A stretch of 64,000 bases of DNA from an uncultured Eubacteriales bacterium (GTDB lineage Bacteria; Bacillota; Clostridia; Lachnospirales; Lachnospiraceae). Below are positions 50,281 to 59,616 of the stretch, piece after piece; the stretch's first letter is position 1, and the number at the start of each line of letters is the position of its first letter. A program made the translations under genes and the position numbers. The DNA is taken from positions 1 through 64,000 of the forward strand of contig ONHA01000001.1 of NCBI GenBank assembly GCA_900317515.1, read 5' to 3'. The notes beneath the pieces are model-generated. The model saw only the letters and a list, made by a program, of their open reading frames with translations. It did not search any database and had not been told where the DNA came from.

Positions 50281-51140
50281 TCCGAATCCCCCTTTGTCTG
50301 TTTGAGATTGGTGATGACCAGCACTTCCCGGAGATGCATGAAGTCAGCCGCAGGGATGATCGTTCCTTTCTTGGTGAGCCGGTTGCTGGATTCCTCGACC
50401 CGGCTGACATAGCCCACAAGAAGCCCGGTCAGATATTTTGTGCTGATGTTGGAGGTCACGACGGTCGTTCCCTCTCCCACCACATTGTCGGGATCGCGGA
50501 GCTCGGAAAAATCGATCGTTCCCTGCTCCATGGTCAGAAGATTGCCGGATACGACCATGGTATCCGAGGTGGAGGCGATCATGGCGCTGATATTCGAGCG
50601 GTCATCGATGATCGACTGTACGACTGCCCAGCTCTTTCCGGTCTCCGTGACGATGCCTACAAGGCCGCCGCCCGCAATAACATTCATATCCACACTGATC
50701 CCGTCGTCGGTTCCCTTGTCGATGACGAACGTGGAATACCAGGTTCCCGGATCCTTTGCGATGACGTTGGCAGCCACCTTGTTGTATTCGGAGTACTGGC
50801 TGTCCAGCTTGTAGAGTTCTTCCAGTCTCTCGAGCTCCGAGATCTGCTGGGAGAGTCTGTTGTTTGTCTCTGTCAGCTCGGCGATTTCTTTCCGGAGGTT
50901 TTCATTTTCCTCATTCAGGTCCTGCACATCCTTGAAGCCGGACGCCAGATAGACCAGAACGGAACCGGCCTTGTTCACGCCGCGCTCCAGAGGCATGACG
51001 ATCGTGCCGATCGCGGAATGAAACGGACCCGAAAAAGAGCTCCCGGAAAAAGTCACCAGCATGAGCCCGACACACAGTATGATCATGACGACAAGCAGGT
51101 GCTTGTCCTTGATTTTAAGTTTTCGGAAAAGTTTTTTCAT
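50277..51140 (-). CDS. mreC: Rod shape-determining protein MreC
   Basis: This 287-aa protein has a short cytoplasmic tail, one TM segment (about 14-34), a coiled coil (DLNEENENLRKEIAELTETN, about 74-115) and the MreC beta domains (VIAKDPGTWYSTFVIDKGTD). It scaffolds the elongasome outside the membrane. The start at 51140 overlaps the mreB stop by 4 bp and has AGGAAG upstream, preferred over 51167. Confidence 0.95.
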   Translation of the reverse strand: MKKLFRKLKIKDKHLLVVMIILCVGLMLVTFSGSSFSGPFHSAIGTIVMPLERGVNKAGSVLVYLASGFKDVQDLNEENENLRKEIAELTETNNRLSQQISELERLEELYKLDSQYSEYNKVAANVIAKDPGTWYSTFVIDKGTDDGISVDMNVIAGGGLVGIVTETGKSWAVVQSIIDDRSNISAMIASTSDTMVVSGNLLTMEQGTIDFSELRDPDNVVGEGTTVVTSNISTKYLTGLLVGYVSRVEESSNRLTKKGTIIPAADFMHLREVLVITNLKQTKGDSE

Positions 51141-52150
51141 TTTTTCTTCCTGATCGTATAAGCCCATTTTTTCAGCAGATTGCTCTGGATCATCTCCTCA
51201 AGCCCTCTGACGGTACACATTTCATAGAAGGAGGACAGATTGATCTGGCAGCCGATGCTGCGACGCAGGTACCGGTCGATGTTGGGGATCCGGGCGGACC
51301 CGCCTGTCAGATAAATTCCCTCTTCGAGCACATACATCCGTATCTGGGGAGGAATGCGTTCGACAAAGCTGCGGATCTCATCCGCGAGCTGGCACATTTT
51401 CCCCTCCACAGCAAAGCTGACGAGGTCCGATGAGACCATACCCTCGCGGGGGATGCCGGTCAGCGTGTCGATTCCGATCACCTTGCGCTCCTCACCGATC
51501 GTTTCGCCGAGGCTCGCGAGCACCGTTTTGAGTCTTCTTGCGGTCTTGAGGCCGATCATGAGGTTCTGATTTTTCAGGATCGCATCGACGATGGCCTGGT
51601 TCAGGGCGTGCCCGCCGAGCGGAATGTCCCGGCTTATGATGACCTGCTCACCCGCGATGACGGAGACCTCCGTATTTTCGCCGCCGATATTGATGATCAT
51701 CGTGCCTTTTGTTCGGGAAAGAGGGATTCCGAGGGCGACAGCGTCACAGATGGCCCTGTCGGCCAGGTAAACGGTCGGATTTCTGAGATAACCCGAGTGG
51801 CTGATCTCGTAGTAGGCCATTTTTTCGATCTCCGACATATTGGACGGCGCAGAAAATAAGAGGATCGGTCGGAATCCCGGATTGCGGTCCAGCCTCGTCA
51901 GCATGGTCCGGAGGTAGAACTCAACCTCCGCGACGTCCGCGATCCGTCCGTGACGGACCGGCCGGTCGACCGCAATATTTTCCGGAGCTTTCTCGAACAT
52001 GTCGTACGCATCGTTGCCGACGGCCAGCACCTGCCGCCCGTCCTTCAGCGCGATCATGTTCTTCTCCGTGATCGTCCTCTTCTTCTTATGACTGTAAATC
52101 TTTACGGCGCTTGTCCCCAAATCAATGCCGTAGACGTTATGATAAGCCAT
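51137..52150 (-). CDS. mreB: Divergent MreB-like actin homologue
   Basis: This 337-aa actin-family protein directly precedes mreC. The phosphate-1 motif is kept (YGIDLGTSAVKIY), but the phosphate-2 motif reads NIGGENTE (154-161) instead of DIGGGTTE. The EEPMAAAIG block is replaced by DRAICDAVA, and the adenosine motif is LTGGSA rather than LTGGGS. The context makes it the elongasome filament protein, but nucleotide hydrolysis may be weakened or lost. The first conserved MreB block (TANTLV) is also changed to TSAVKI. Confidence 0.88.
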   Translation of the reverse strand: MAYHNVYGIDLGTSAVKIYSHKKKRTITEKNMIALKDGRQVLAVGNDAYDMFEKAPENIAVDRPVRHGRIADVAEVEFYLRTMLTRLDRNPGFRPILLFSAPSNMSEIEKMAYYEISHSGYLRNPTVYLADRAICDAVALGIPLSRTKGTMIINIGGENTEVSVIAGEQVIISRDIPLGGHALNQAIVDAILKNQNLMIGLKTARRLKTVLASLGETIGEERKVIGIDTLTGIPREGMVSSDLVSFAVEGKMCQLADEIRSFVERIPPQIRMYVLEEGIYLTGGSARIPNIDRYLRRSIGCQINLSSFYEMCTVRGLEEMIQSNLLKKWAYTIRKKK

Positions 52151-52856
52151 CTTCCTCCTCTTGGTTCATAAGTCCGCTCTCGCGGAAGCTTACGTAGCAG
52201 CGGTCTCCGATAATGATGTGGTCGAGAAGCCTGACCCCCATCATCTCCCCGGCCTCACGGACCCTGCGCGTTATGTTTATGTCAGCCTCGGAAGGCTGCG
52301 GATCGCCGCTCGGATGATTGTGCACCAGGATGATCTGAACCGCCCTGTGCCGCATGGCCGCCAGAAACAGGTCTCTCACGGAAATGACCGCAAAATCGAC
52401 CGTTCCGGTGGAGATCTTCTCCTCCCCGAGCAGCTTGAACTTCGTGTCGAGCATCATGCAGAACAGGTTTTCCTTCTCCTCATGCCGGAGTCTCTCCATA
52501 TAATAATCGGCGATCGTTCCGGGATCATGAAATGAAAGCCCGCTCTCGGCCTTTCTCGTGGCGATCCTCTTAGAGAGTTCTCCGACACATTTGAGCTGAA
52601 TCGCCTTCACCTGGCCGATCCCCGGGATCTTCATGAGCTCGGGAATCGTCAGGCTCATGAGCCCTAGAATATCCTCCCGGCCGGTTTTGAGCCTCAGCAC
52701 CTGTTCCGCCAGCGCGATGCAGGACTTCTCCCGCGTGCCGGTTCTGATGATCACCGCCAGAAGCTGAGCATCCGTCAGCGATTCCGCCCCGTAGAGAAGA
52801 CATTTCTCATAAGGACGGGTTGTGTCTGCATTTTCCTTCAGTAACAGATTTTTCAT
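52137..52856 (-). CDS. radC: RadC-like JAB/MPN domain protein
   Basis: This 239-aa protein has N-terminal helix-hairpin-helix segments (IPELMKIPGIGQVKAIQLK) and a JAMM metalloprotease-like domain: the HNHPSGDPQPSEADINITRR motif, with the Glu partner upstream. Despite the name, a DNA-repair role is unproven. It lies upstream of mreB with a 14-bp overlap, a conserved arrangement in Firmicutes, and begins the operon. Confidence 0.93.
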   Translation of the reverse strand: MKNLLLKENADTTRPYEKCLLYGAESLTDAQLLAVIIRTGTREKSCIALAEQVLRLKTGREDILGLMSLTIPELMKIPGIGQVKAIQLKCVGELSKRIATRKAESGLSFHDPGTIADYYMERLRHEEKENLFCMMLDTKFKLLGEEKISTGTVDFAVISVRDLFLAAMRHRAVQIILVHNHPSGDPQPSEADINITRRVREAGEMMGVRLLDHIIIGDRCYVSFRESGLMNQEEEDGLS

Positions 52857-52903
52857 TCTCCCTTTCGGGTGCGGCGTCTTTTCTGCCTGATATGCGGTCT
52901 TCT

Positions 52904-52932
52904 ATTTTAGCATAAAATGAAGGAAGTGTACA
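52904..52932 (-). promoter_or_regulatory. Candidate promoter of the radC-mre operon
   Basis: On the minus strand: TGTACA (52927-52932), 17 bp, TAAAAT (52904-52909). Confidence 0.55.
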
Positions 52933-52961
52933 TAACATAAATCGGTTTCAGAAAAACTTTA

Positions 52962-54563
52962 TCATTCAAGCGGTGCATACCGCCGGATGATCTCCTCCGC
53001 GCACCGCATCCCGTCCATGGCCGCGGACATGATGCCTCCGGCATAACCGGCTCCCTCGCCGGCCGGATAGAGGCCCCGGACGGAGGAGACATGATCCTCA
53101 TCTCTGAGGATGCGGACCGGCGATGAGGATCTGGCTTCCACCGCCGTGATGATGGCGTCCGGGCGGTCAAAGCCTCTGATTTTCTTTCCGAACGCTTCGA
53201 TTCCCTCGATGAGACTCTCCTTCATGAAGACCGGCAGGACGGCGCCGACATCTGCAAAGGCGCTCTTCCCCTTTGTACAGGAAATGAAATCCCCGTACCC
53301 GCGCGTAAGCCGGCCGTTTTTAAGATCCTCGTAGAGAATCTGGGGCAGCCTGCCGTCCGCAGCCGTGTAGGCGGCTCTCTCAATCTTCCGCTGGAAGGCG
53401 ATGCCCGCCAGTGCTTCCGGCACGTCTTCCCCTTTTGCGGCCATGTAATCCCGGGGACCGACGGAGACGATGAGCGCGCTGTTTGCATTTGCCGAATCCC
53501 GCTTTGAGTAGCTCATTCCATTCACGGTGAGATGACCGGGCTCGGAGGAAGCGTTGACAACATAGCCGCCCGGGCACATGCAGAAGGAGTAGACGCCACG
53601 GCCGGCCCGCGTCTGATGGGTCAGCTTGTACGCAGCGGGCGGCAGGCTCTCTCTGGCCCGCCCGTACTGGGACAGGTCGATCATCGTCTGCGGGTGTTCA
53701 ATGCGGACGCCCGCGGCAAAGGGCTTTGCCTCCATCGCAAGTCCGAGGTCATGGAGCATGAAAAATGTATCTCTGGCCGAATGACCCGGGGCAAGGACCG
53801 CCAGATCCGCAGGTATAATCTCTGAATCGTTTACGACGACGGCGCTGAGCGCACCGTCCTTTACATGAAAACCGGTCACCTTTGTGAGAAAGCGATATTC
53901 GGCTCCGAGACCGGTCATGTACTCCCGCATCTTCACGAGGATCCCTGTCAGCACATCGGTGCCAACATGCGGTTTGGCGTCATAGAGGATTTCCGGTGAT
54001 GCACCGAAGCGGACAAACGTCTCCTTCACAAATTTCCCGCGAAAGCCGGGATCCTTGACGGAGGTATTGAGCTTGCCGTCCGAAAATGTGCCGGCACCGC
54101 CCTCCCCGAACTGAACGTTCGATACGGGATCAAGAATGCCGTCATTGAAAAGGATCTCCGCCTTCCTTGTGCGGGTGACCGCATCCTCTCCCCTCTCCAG
54201 GATAAGAGGCTTCATGCCGGCTTCCGCAAGGAGCAGTGCCGCAAAGAGGCCTGCCGGGCCGGATCCGATCACCACCGGACGGGCTTTCATGTTCATGGTT
54301 CCCGGGGACGGCAGAATGTAGCGCTCGTCGGGAGTAGACATAATATATTTATGTGAACTTTTCCTCGAAAGGCTTACTCTGGCGGCAACATCCACCGCAT
54401 AGACATAGTAAAGATCCGGTTTCCGGCGGGCATCGAGGGAGCGCCGCGCGATGTGAAGCTCCCGAATGTCTTTTTCCTTTATGTGCAGACGTCTTGCGGC
54501 CTCGCTAAGAAGGTCTGCTTCACCGTGGGTCACCGGAAGCTTTATCTCTGAAATTCGTATCAT
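52962..54563 (-). CDS. NAD(P)/FAD-dependent oxidoreductase, uncharacterised
   Basis: This 533-aa protein has an N-terminal ferredoxin-like segment (ISEIKLPVTHGEADLLSEAA, about 1-75) before the FAD dinucleotide-binding site PVVIGSGPAGLFAALLLAEAG. NVQFGEGGAGTFSDGKLNT and the C-terminal FAD block VRGLYPAGEGAGYAGGIMSA follow. The family is large and conserved in clostridia but has no assigned substrate. The start at 54563 has AGGGAG 7 nt upstream and overlaps the previous gene's stop by 4 bp. Confidence 0.88.
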   Translation of the reverse strand: MIRISEIKLPVTHGEADLLSEAARRLHIKEKDIRELHIARRSLDARRKPDLYYVYAVDVAARVSLSRKSSHKYIMSTPDERYILPSPGTMNMKARPVVIGSGPAGLFAALLLAEAGMKPLILERGEDAVTRTRKAEILFNDGILDPVSNVQFGEGGAGTFSDGKLNTSVKDPGFRGKFVKETFVRFGASPEILYDAKPHVGTDVLTGILVKMREYMTGLGAEYRFLTKVTGFHVKDGALSAVVVNDSEIIPADLAVLAPGHSARDTFFMLHDLGLAMEAKPFAAGVRIEHPQTMIDLSQYGRARESLPPAAYKLTHQTRAGRGVYSFCMCPGGYVVNASSEPGHLTVNGMSYSKRDSANANSALIVSVGPRDYMAAKGEDVPEALAGIAFQRKIERAAYTAADGRLPQILYEDLKNGRLTRGYGDFISCTKGKSAFADVGAVLPVFMKESLIEGIEAFGKKIRGFDRPDAIITAVEARSSSPVRILRDEDHVSSVRGLYPAGEGAGYAGGIMSAAMDGMRCAEEIIRRYAPLE

Positions 54564-55756
54564 GTGCAATCTCCCTGCGCCTTCCCTGCCAGCGCTCCGC
54601 CGGCGAAGGCAAACATCAGATTATAGCCGCCGCAGTTGCCGTCAATGTCGAGGATCTCTCCGGCAAGATACAGTCCGCGGACGAGCCTCGACTCCATCGT
54701 GGACGGGTCAACCTCCGCCGTATCGACGCCTCCGCTCATCACCTGGGCAGCCGAGGGTCCCTTTGAACCTGTGACCGTCATCGGAAAATGCCTGATTCGC
54801 AGCGCGATATCCTCCGGATTCTTCGCTCCCATGAGGATAGCAGGAATCAGCCTCTCCGGAATCAGCCCTTTGAGCTTTTCCGCGTCCGTTCGACGGCTGA
54901 GTCGTAAAAAGCGGTCTTTCAGATAGGAAATGAAAACCGCCTCCTCCATATCGGGAAAGAAATCCGCCTCTGCCGTAACAGTCCTTCCGGCTGACAATGC
55001 TCCGACTGCCTCGCCGCTTCCATTAAAAACCGGAATCCCTGAGATCCCGTCCTTCGTGAGCTGCAGCTGTCCGGCTTCCTCATGGATGAGCTGCCCGTCC
55101 GCATACATCCGGATCACTCCGCGCACTCTCACACCGGCAAAGCCGAAGGATGATGCGTCCTTTACCGTAAGCGGTACCAGCGCAGGATGCGTCGGAACGA
55201 TCGTATGTCCGAAGGCGGATACAAGGTGCAGGATATCCTGACCCGAATTTCCCTCCAGTGATGCCTGGGAACCCGCGGTTATGATCACGCGGTCACCCGT
55301 ATAGACATAGCTTCCGACATCGATGAGGAACCTATCTCCGCTTTTTTCTATACGTTTCACGCATGTGTTGGTTCGGATACGGACTTTCAGGGCCTCGGCC
55401 GTCATGAGAAGGCAGGCAAGAACCGATTCGGCGCTCTCCGAGGACGGATAGAGCCAGCCATCGTAGCTTCTCACATGGATGCCGGTCTCCTCAAAGAACG
55501 CAAGCAGCCTCTCCCGGGGGAAAGCCGCAAGCACAGAAGAGGCAAAATCCGGGTGCAGGCCGTGATACGCATCCTCGACCGGCCCCATATTGGCCAGATT
55601 GCAGCGGCCGTTGCCGGTCCTTAAGAGCTTTTTCCCGGGCTTCGTTTCCCTTTCGAGCACGGTGACGGAGGCGCCGGCGCGTGCGGCGTGGATGGCGGCG
55701 GCAAGACCCGCAGCGCCTCCGCCGACAACATAGACGGAAAGCTTTTCATTTTTCAT
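54560..55756 (-). CDS. BaiN/HI0933-family flavoprotein
   Basis: This 398-aa FAD protein of the HI0933/YhiN family has the dinucleotide-binding VYVVGGGAAGLAAAIHAARA and the family signature KKLLRTGNGRCNLANMG. The C-terminal VRGLYLAGEILDIDGNCGGY and FAFAGGALAGK are also present. One family member (BaiN) takes part in bile acid dehydroxylation, but most are of unknown function and the name does not prove that activity. It overlaps both neighbours by 4 bp. Confidence 0.9.
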   Translation of the reverse strand: MKNEKLSVYVVGGGAAGLAAAIHAARAGASVTVLERETKPGKKLLRTGNGRCNLANMGPVEDAYHGLHPDFASSVLAAFPRERLLAFFEETGIHVRSYDGWLYPSSESAESVLACLLMTAEALKVRIRTNTCVKRIEKSGDRFLIDVGSYVYTGDRVIITAGSQASLEGNSGQDILHLVSAFGHTIVPTHPALVPLTVKDASSFGFAGVRVRGVIRMYADGQLIHEEAGQLQLTKDGISGIPVFNGSGEAVGALSAGRTVTAEADFFPDMEEAVFISYLKDRFLRLSRRTDAEKLKGLIPERLIPAILMGAKNPEDIALRIRHFPMTVTGSKGPSAAQVMSGGVDTAEVDPSTMESRLVRGLYLAGEILDIDGNCGGYNLMFAFAGGALAGKAQGDCT

Positions 55757-57039
55757 GGCAGTTTCACTAATTTATCTCTGTAGATCTCTTCGAGGGAAGT
55801 CATGATCCCGAGCTTGGCCGACGGCCAGGTGAGTCCCCCCTGAAAATAGACGTTGTAAGGCGGCTTGAGCGGGCCGTCGGCGGACAGCTCGATCGAGGAG
55901 CCGGAGACAAATGCCCCCGCGGCCATGATCACCTTGCTGTCGTAGCCGGGCATATCCCAGGGCTCCGGCGTGACAAAGCTGTCAACCGGGGCTGCCTTCT
56001 GGATACCACGACAGAAGGCGGACAAAGCCTCCGGAGAGCCCAGAGTGATCGCCTCGATGATGTCGTGTCTCTCTTCTTTTCCGTCCGGAAGGACCGGGAA
56101 ACCGAGCCGCTCATAGATATTGGCTGCGAAGATGGCTCCCTTAAGAGCCGAAGCGGTCACAACCGGGGCCATGAAAAAGCCCTGATAGAAGGACTGGTTC
56201 ATCGTGAGGGACGGACCGACCTCCGCGCCGAGGCCCGGGCAGGTCATGCGGAAGGATGCTCTCTCCACGCACTCCTTCGTGCCGGCGATGTAGCCGCCGA
56301 CGGGTGCCAGGCCGCCGCCCGGATTTTTGATGAGGGAGCCGACGATCATGTCCGCGCCGACATCGGAGGGCTCAAGAGTTTCGACAAACTCACCGTAGCA
56401 GTTGTCCACCATCACGATGACGTCCGGGCGGACCGCCTTGATGCAGGCGATGGCTTCGCCGATCTGCTTCACCGAGAGGGTCCGGCGGACCTCATAGCCC
56501 TTGGAACGCTGGATCGTCACAAGACGGGTCTTCGGGCCCAGAGCCGCTCTGATTCCCTCAAGATCAAAGCTGCCGTCCGGCAGAAGGTCCACCTGTCTGT
56601 AGGTGATCCCGTATTCCGCCAGCGAACCGGTCGAAGGACGGATACCGATGACCTCCTCCAGGGTGTCATAGGGCTTGCCGGCGACGGATAAGAGCTCATC
56701 CCCCGGCCTTAAGTTGCCGAACAGTGCGGTCGCCAGCGCATGGGTCCCGCAGGAAATGAGCGGCCGGACCAGGGCTGCCTCCGTGTGAAATGTCTTCGCA
56801 TAGACCTCCTCCAGCGTACCACGGCCGATATCGTTGTAGCCGTAGCCGGTCGTGCCGGTAAGGCAGGCCTCAGAGACCCTGCACTCGTGCATGGCGTGGA
56901 TCACCTTGAGCTGGTTGTACTCCGCAACGGCGTCTATTGCTTCGAAACGCTCTTTGAGCTCCTCTGCGATCCCCTCGCAGTAGTCGTATACTTCGGGGCT
57001 GATGCCGCAGGAGGCGTATAAGTCTTTTGTTGTAATCAT
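55753..57039 (-). CDS. Methionine gamma-lyase family PLP protein (YnbB-like)
   Basis: This 428-aa fold-type I PLP protein matches the aluminium-resistance / YnbB family: HECRVSEACLTGTTGYGYND, SCGTHALATALFGNLRPGDE, VMVDNCYGEFVE and the PLP Lys in IVGSLIKNPGGGLAPVGGYI. The activity is unproven. In many Firmicutes it follows miaA; here a four-gene transporter operon lies between them. It heads the three-gene run with the two flavoproteins. Confidence 0.9.
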   Translation of the reverse strand: MITTKDLYASCGISPEVYDYCEGIAEELKERFEAIDAVAEYNQLKVIHAMHECRVSEACLTGTTGYGYNDIGRGTLEEVYAKTFHTEAALVRPLISCGTHALATALFGNLRPGDELLSVAGKPYDTLEEVIGIRPSTGSLAEYGITYRQVDLLPDGSFDLEGIRAALGPKTRLVTIQRSKGYEVRRTLSVKQIGEAIACIKAVRPDVIVMVDNCYGEFVETLEPSDVGADMIVGSLIKNPGGGLAPVGGYIAGTKECVERASFRMTCPGLGAEVGPSLTMNQSFYQGFFMAPVVTASALKGAIFAANIYERLGFPVLPDGKEERHDIIEAITLGSPEALSAFCRGIQKAAPVDSFVTPEPWDMPGYDSKVIMAAGAFVSGSSIELSADGPLKPPYNVYFQGGLTWPSAKLGIMTSLEEIYRDKLVKLP

Positions 57040-57073
57040 GAATGTTTGTTTTCCTTCGTTTTATATATAAGTT

Positions 57074-57105
57074 CGGAGCCGGGCGCGAAAAGGCACCCGG
57101 CTCCG
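57074..57105 (-). terminator. GC-rich hairpin after transporter operon
   Basis: A 10-bp stem, CGGAGCCGGG / CCCGGCTCCG, with a 12-nt loop lies between the transporter operon and the ynbB-like gene. It is not followed by a clean T-run on the minus strand. The predicted ynbB start site falls at its edge. Confidence 0.6.
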
Positions 57106-57106
57106 T

Positions 57107-57135
57107 ATTATAGCATATAAATTCTTATTTGATAA
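57107..57135 (-). promoter_or_regulatory. Promoter of the ynbB-like operon
   Basis: On the minus strand: TTATCA (57130-57135), 17 bp, TATAAT (57107-57112). The -35 overlaps the end of the upstream permease gene. Confidence 0.7.
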
Positions 57136-58096
57136 CCTTAATCGACTGACGATCTGCAAAAATTGCAACGAAGACCAGGAAGACAACACCCTGGATCAGC
57201 TGCATCGCCTGCGTCGTCATGCCCATCATGCGGAGACCGTTCTGAAGAACGATGTAGAGCATGGAGCCGACGATGATGTTGGAGAAGCGGACCTTGGCGC
57301 CGCCGGAGATCGGCATGCCGCCGAGAACCAGAGCGATCAGGATCTGGGTCTCGAGCTGATTACCGACGTTGGCGGTCGCGGAACCGTTCTTGGCGATGTT
57401 GAGGAAGGCCGCAAGACCGGTGATCGCGCCGGAGAGCACGTAGATGAGGAACTTCATCCTGTCCGTGCGGATGCCGGCGAACATCGCTGCCTTCTCACCC
57501 GCGCCGATCGCCTTTAAGTAGGTCCCGAATTTGGTAAAACGGAAGACCACAAAGCCGGCGATGAGGACGATCAGGGTCACGATGAGCTTGAAGGTCATCG
57601 TATCATAATCATACACCTTCATGCTGGCCGCAATCGGGGCATTGGATGTCAGATACTTGATGATGCCGCGGAACAGGAACATCGAGCAGATCGTGACGAT
57701 GAAGGATTTTATTTTCCTGTTCACATAGAAGAATCCGTTGAACGCGCCGATGGCCGCGCCAGTCACGATACCTCCGAGAACCGCCAGAATTATATTCGTC
57801 TTCGAGAGCAGGCACACGACGATGGATGCCATTCCGAGGATGGAGCCCTGAGAAAAATCAAGACCGCCCATCGTCATGATGAAGAATACACCCATGGCGG
57901 CGATGACCACCACGTAGACCTGGGACAGAAGAAGCGATCTGCTGTTCCACATGCCGCCGTTCGTCAGGACATTGAACAGGACAAAGATGACGATAAGGCC
58001 GGCGATCGGAAGGATGCTCCGGATCATATTGATACGGGAAACTTTTGCGAGCTGCTCCTCTTTGGAGCTTTTATTTACTGATGTTTTATCTGCCAT
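57125..58096 (-). CDS. Sugar ABC transporter permease 2 (RbsC-like)
   Basis: This 323-aa polytopic permease of the BPD_transp_2 family has GVFFIMTMGGLDFSQGSILG, the cytoplasmic EAA-like FRFTKFGTYLKAIGAGEKAA, and LGGMPISGGAKVRFSNIIVG. The start at 58096 follows AAGGAGGAAGTC; the 23-residue extension overlaps the ATPase gene. It is the last gene of the transporter operon and pairs with the second permease. Confidence 0.92.
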   Translation of the reverse strand: MADKTSVNKSSKEEQLAKVSRINMIRSILPIAGLIVIFVLFNVLTNGGMWNSRSLLLSQVYVVVIAAMGVFFIMTMGGLDFSQGSILGMASIVVCLLSKTNIILAVLGGIVTGAAIGAFNGFFYVNRKIKSFIVTICSMFLFRGIIKYLTSNAPIAASMKVYDYDTMTFKLIVTLIVLIAGFVVFRFTKFGTYLKAIGAGEKAAMFAGIRTDRMKFLIYVLSGAITGLAAFLNIAKNGSATANVGNQLETQILIALVLGGMPISGGAKVRFSNIIVGSMLYIVLQNGLRMMGMTTQAMQLIQGVVFLVFVAIFADRQSIKVIK

Positions 58097-58106
58097 GACT
58101 TCCTCC

Positions 58107-59606
58107 TTATACCATCTTAGAAATGAGCAGATTCTCATCAAGATCTTTACTGCGCATAAGCTCACCGTTTATGGCGCCGTCTTTCATAATAAGAATTCTG
58201 TCACACATGCCGATCAGCTCCATGAGCTCTTCGGAAATCATGATGATTGATTTGCCGTTCTTCCGCATCCGGTCCATCAGCTGGTAGATGTCCTGCTTGA
58301 CCTTGATGTCGATGCCTCGTGTCGGGGAATCCAGAACGACGATATCGGAGTCCTTGCCGATCCAGCGCGCCAGAACGACCTTCTGCTTGTTGCCGCCCGA
58401 GAGATCGGAGACAAACTGGTCGGTGTTGACCATCTTGACGGACATTTCCGCCGCGTACTTGTTGGCAAACTCCTTCAGCTTCTTGTCGCTCAGCATATGG
58501 GCCTTGTTCGCAAGGTCATCGAGCGACGGAAGGCAGATATTGTCCCCGATGCTCTGGTTCATGACAACGGATTCATTGTCACGGTCCTTGGACGTGTAGG
58601 CGATGCTGTGCCTGATCGCGGTCGGAATGTCGTTGATCTGCGTTCCGTCGGCCAGCGTCACGGTGCCGGTCCTGTCATAGGAGGCGCCGAAGATCGCCTT
58701 GCCGATCTCGTGCATGCCGGACTCGGAAAGTCCGCCGAAACCCAGGATCTCGCCCTTGTGGAGATCGAATGTGATGTCATGGATGAGACCCGGGACATTT
58801 ACATTTTTGACGGAGAGCGAGACTTCATTCGAGATCTTCTCGCCGTAGTCCGCACGGTAGTAAGCACCCGTCACCTCACGGCCGACCATGAGCCTCTTAA
58901 GGTCATCCTCGTTGACATCCTTGCTCTTCACGGTGTCGATATAGACGCCGTCCCGAAGGATCGTGATCGTGTCGGACTTGTCCAGGATCTCGGAGAGGTC
59001 GTGGGAAATGAAAATAACGGTATTTCCCTCCTCGCGGATCCGGTTCATGTGCTTGTAGAGCTCCTCGCGTCCTTCCTGGGAAAGCGCAGTCGTGGTCTCG
59101 TCGATGACGACGATCTTCGGTCCGAAATATGTCGCCTTGACGATCTCAACCAGCTTTCTGTCCTCGAAATTGTAATTTTCGATCGGATCGGAAGCCTTGA
59201 TCTTGTCAAAACCGTATTTCTTCAGGAGCTCGGTTGCCCTGTGGTTCATTGCATTTGTATTTTTGATGCCGAATTTGACGAACATATCCTCATGTCCGAG
59301 GAAAATATTTTCCGCGACCGTGAGTCCGTCCAGCGTGCCCAGCTCCTGCACGATGATGGATACGCCCTGCTTGTTCGCATCCACCTGATTCTTCGGATGG
59401 ATTTCCTTTCCGTCCAGAATAAATGTGCCGCTGTCGATCGAATAGATACCGGTCAGCATGTTCGTCAATGTGGATTTGCCGGAACCGTTCTCGCCGATCA
59501 GGGCATGAACTTCACCCTTGTTGATATCGAACGAGACGTTCTGCACTGCCTTGGTGATGCCGAAGGATTTGCATAAGTTCCGGACCTGTAATCTTACTTC
59601 ACTCAT
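58107..59606 (-). CDS. Sugar ABC transporter ATP-binding protein (two ABC domains)
   Basis: This 499-aa RbsA/MglA-type protein has two tandem ATPase domains. The first has Walker A IGENGSGKSTLTNML and Walker B VVIDETTTAL, with a degenerate signature region. The second has a degenerate Walker A (GGLSESGMHEIGKAIF) and a clear signature LSGGNKQKVVLAR. Such asymmetry is usual in the family. The start at 59606 follows AAGGAGCGAG. It energises import of a monosaccharide or similar ligand. Confidence 0.94.
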   Translation of the reverse strand: MSEVRLQVRNLCKSFGITKAVQNVSFDINKGEVHALIGENGSGKSTLTNMLTGIYSIDSGTFILDGKEIHPKNQVDANKQGVSIIVQELGTLDGLTVAENIFLGHEDMFVKFGIKNTNAMNHRATELLKKYGFDKIKASDPIENYNFEDRKLVEIVKATYFGPKIVVIDETTTALSQEGREELYKHMNRIREEGNTVIFISHDLSEILDKSDTITILRDGVYIDTVKSKDVNEDDLKRLMVGREVTGAYYRADYGEKISNEVSLSVKNVNVPGLIHDITFDLHKGEILGFGGLSESGMHEIGKAIFGASYDRTGTVTLADGTQINDIPTAIRHSIAYTSKDRDNESVVMNQSIGDNICLPSLDDLANKAHMLSDKKLKEFANKYAAEMSVKMVNTDQFVSDLSGGNKQKVVLARWIGKDSDIVVLDSPTRGIDIKVKQDIYQLMDRMRKNGKSIIMISEELMELIGMCDRILIMKDGAINGELMRSKDLDENLLISKMV

Positions 59607-59616
59607 ATCTCGCTCC

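Noticed and set aside
54560..55756. Bile-acid pathway role from the BaiN name
   Set aside because: No other bai genes are present, and the family is broad; only the fold is supported.
58497..59576. 359-aa plus-strand open frame
   Set aside because: Antisense to the ABC ATPase gene; no motif or RBS.
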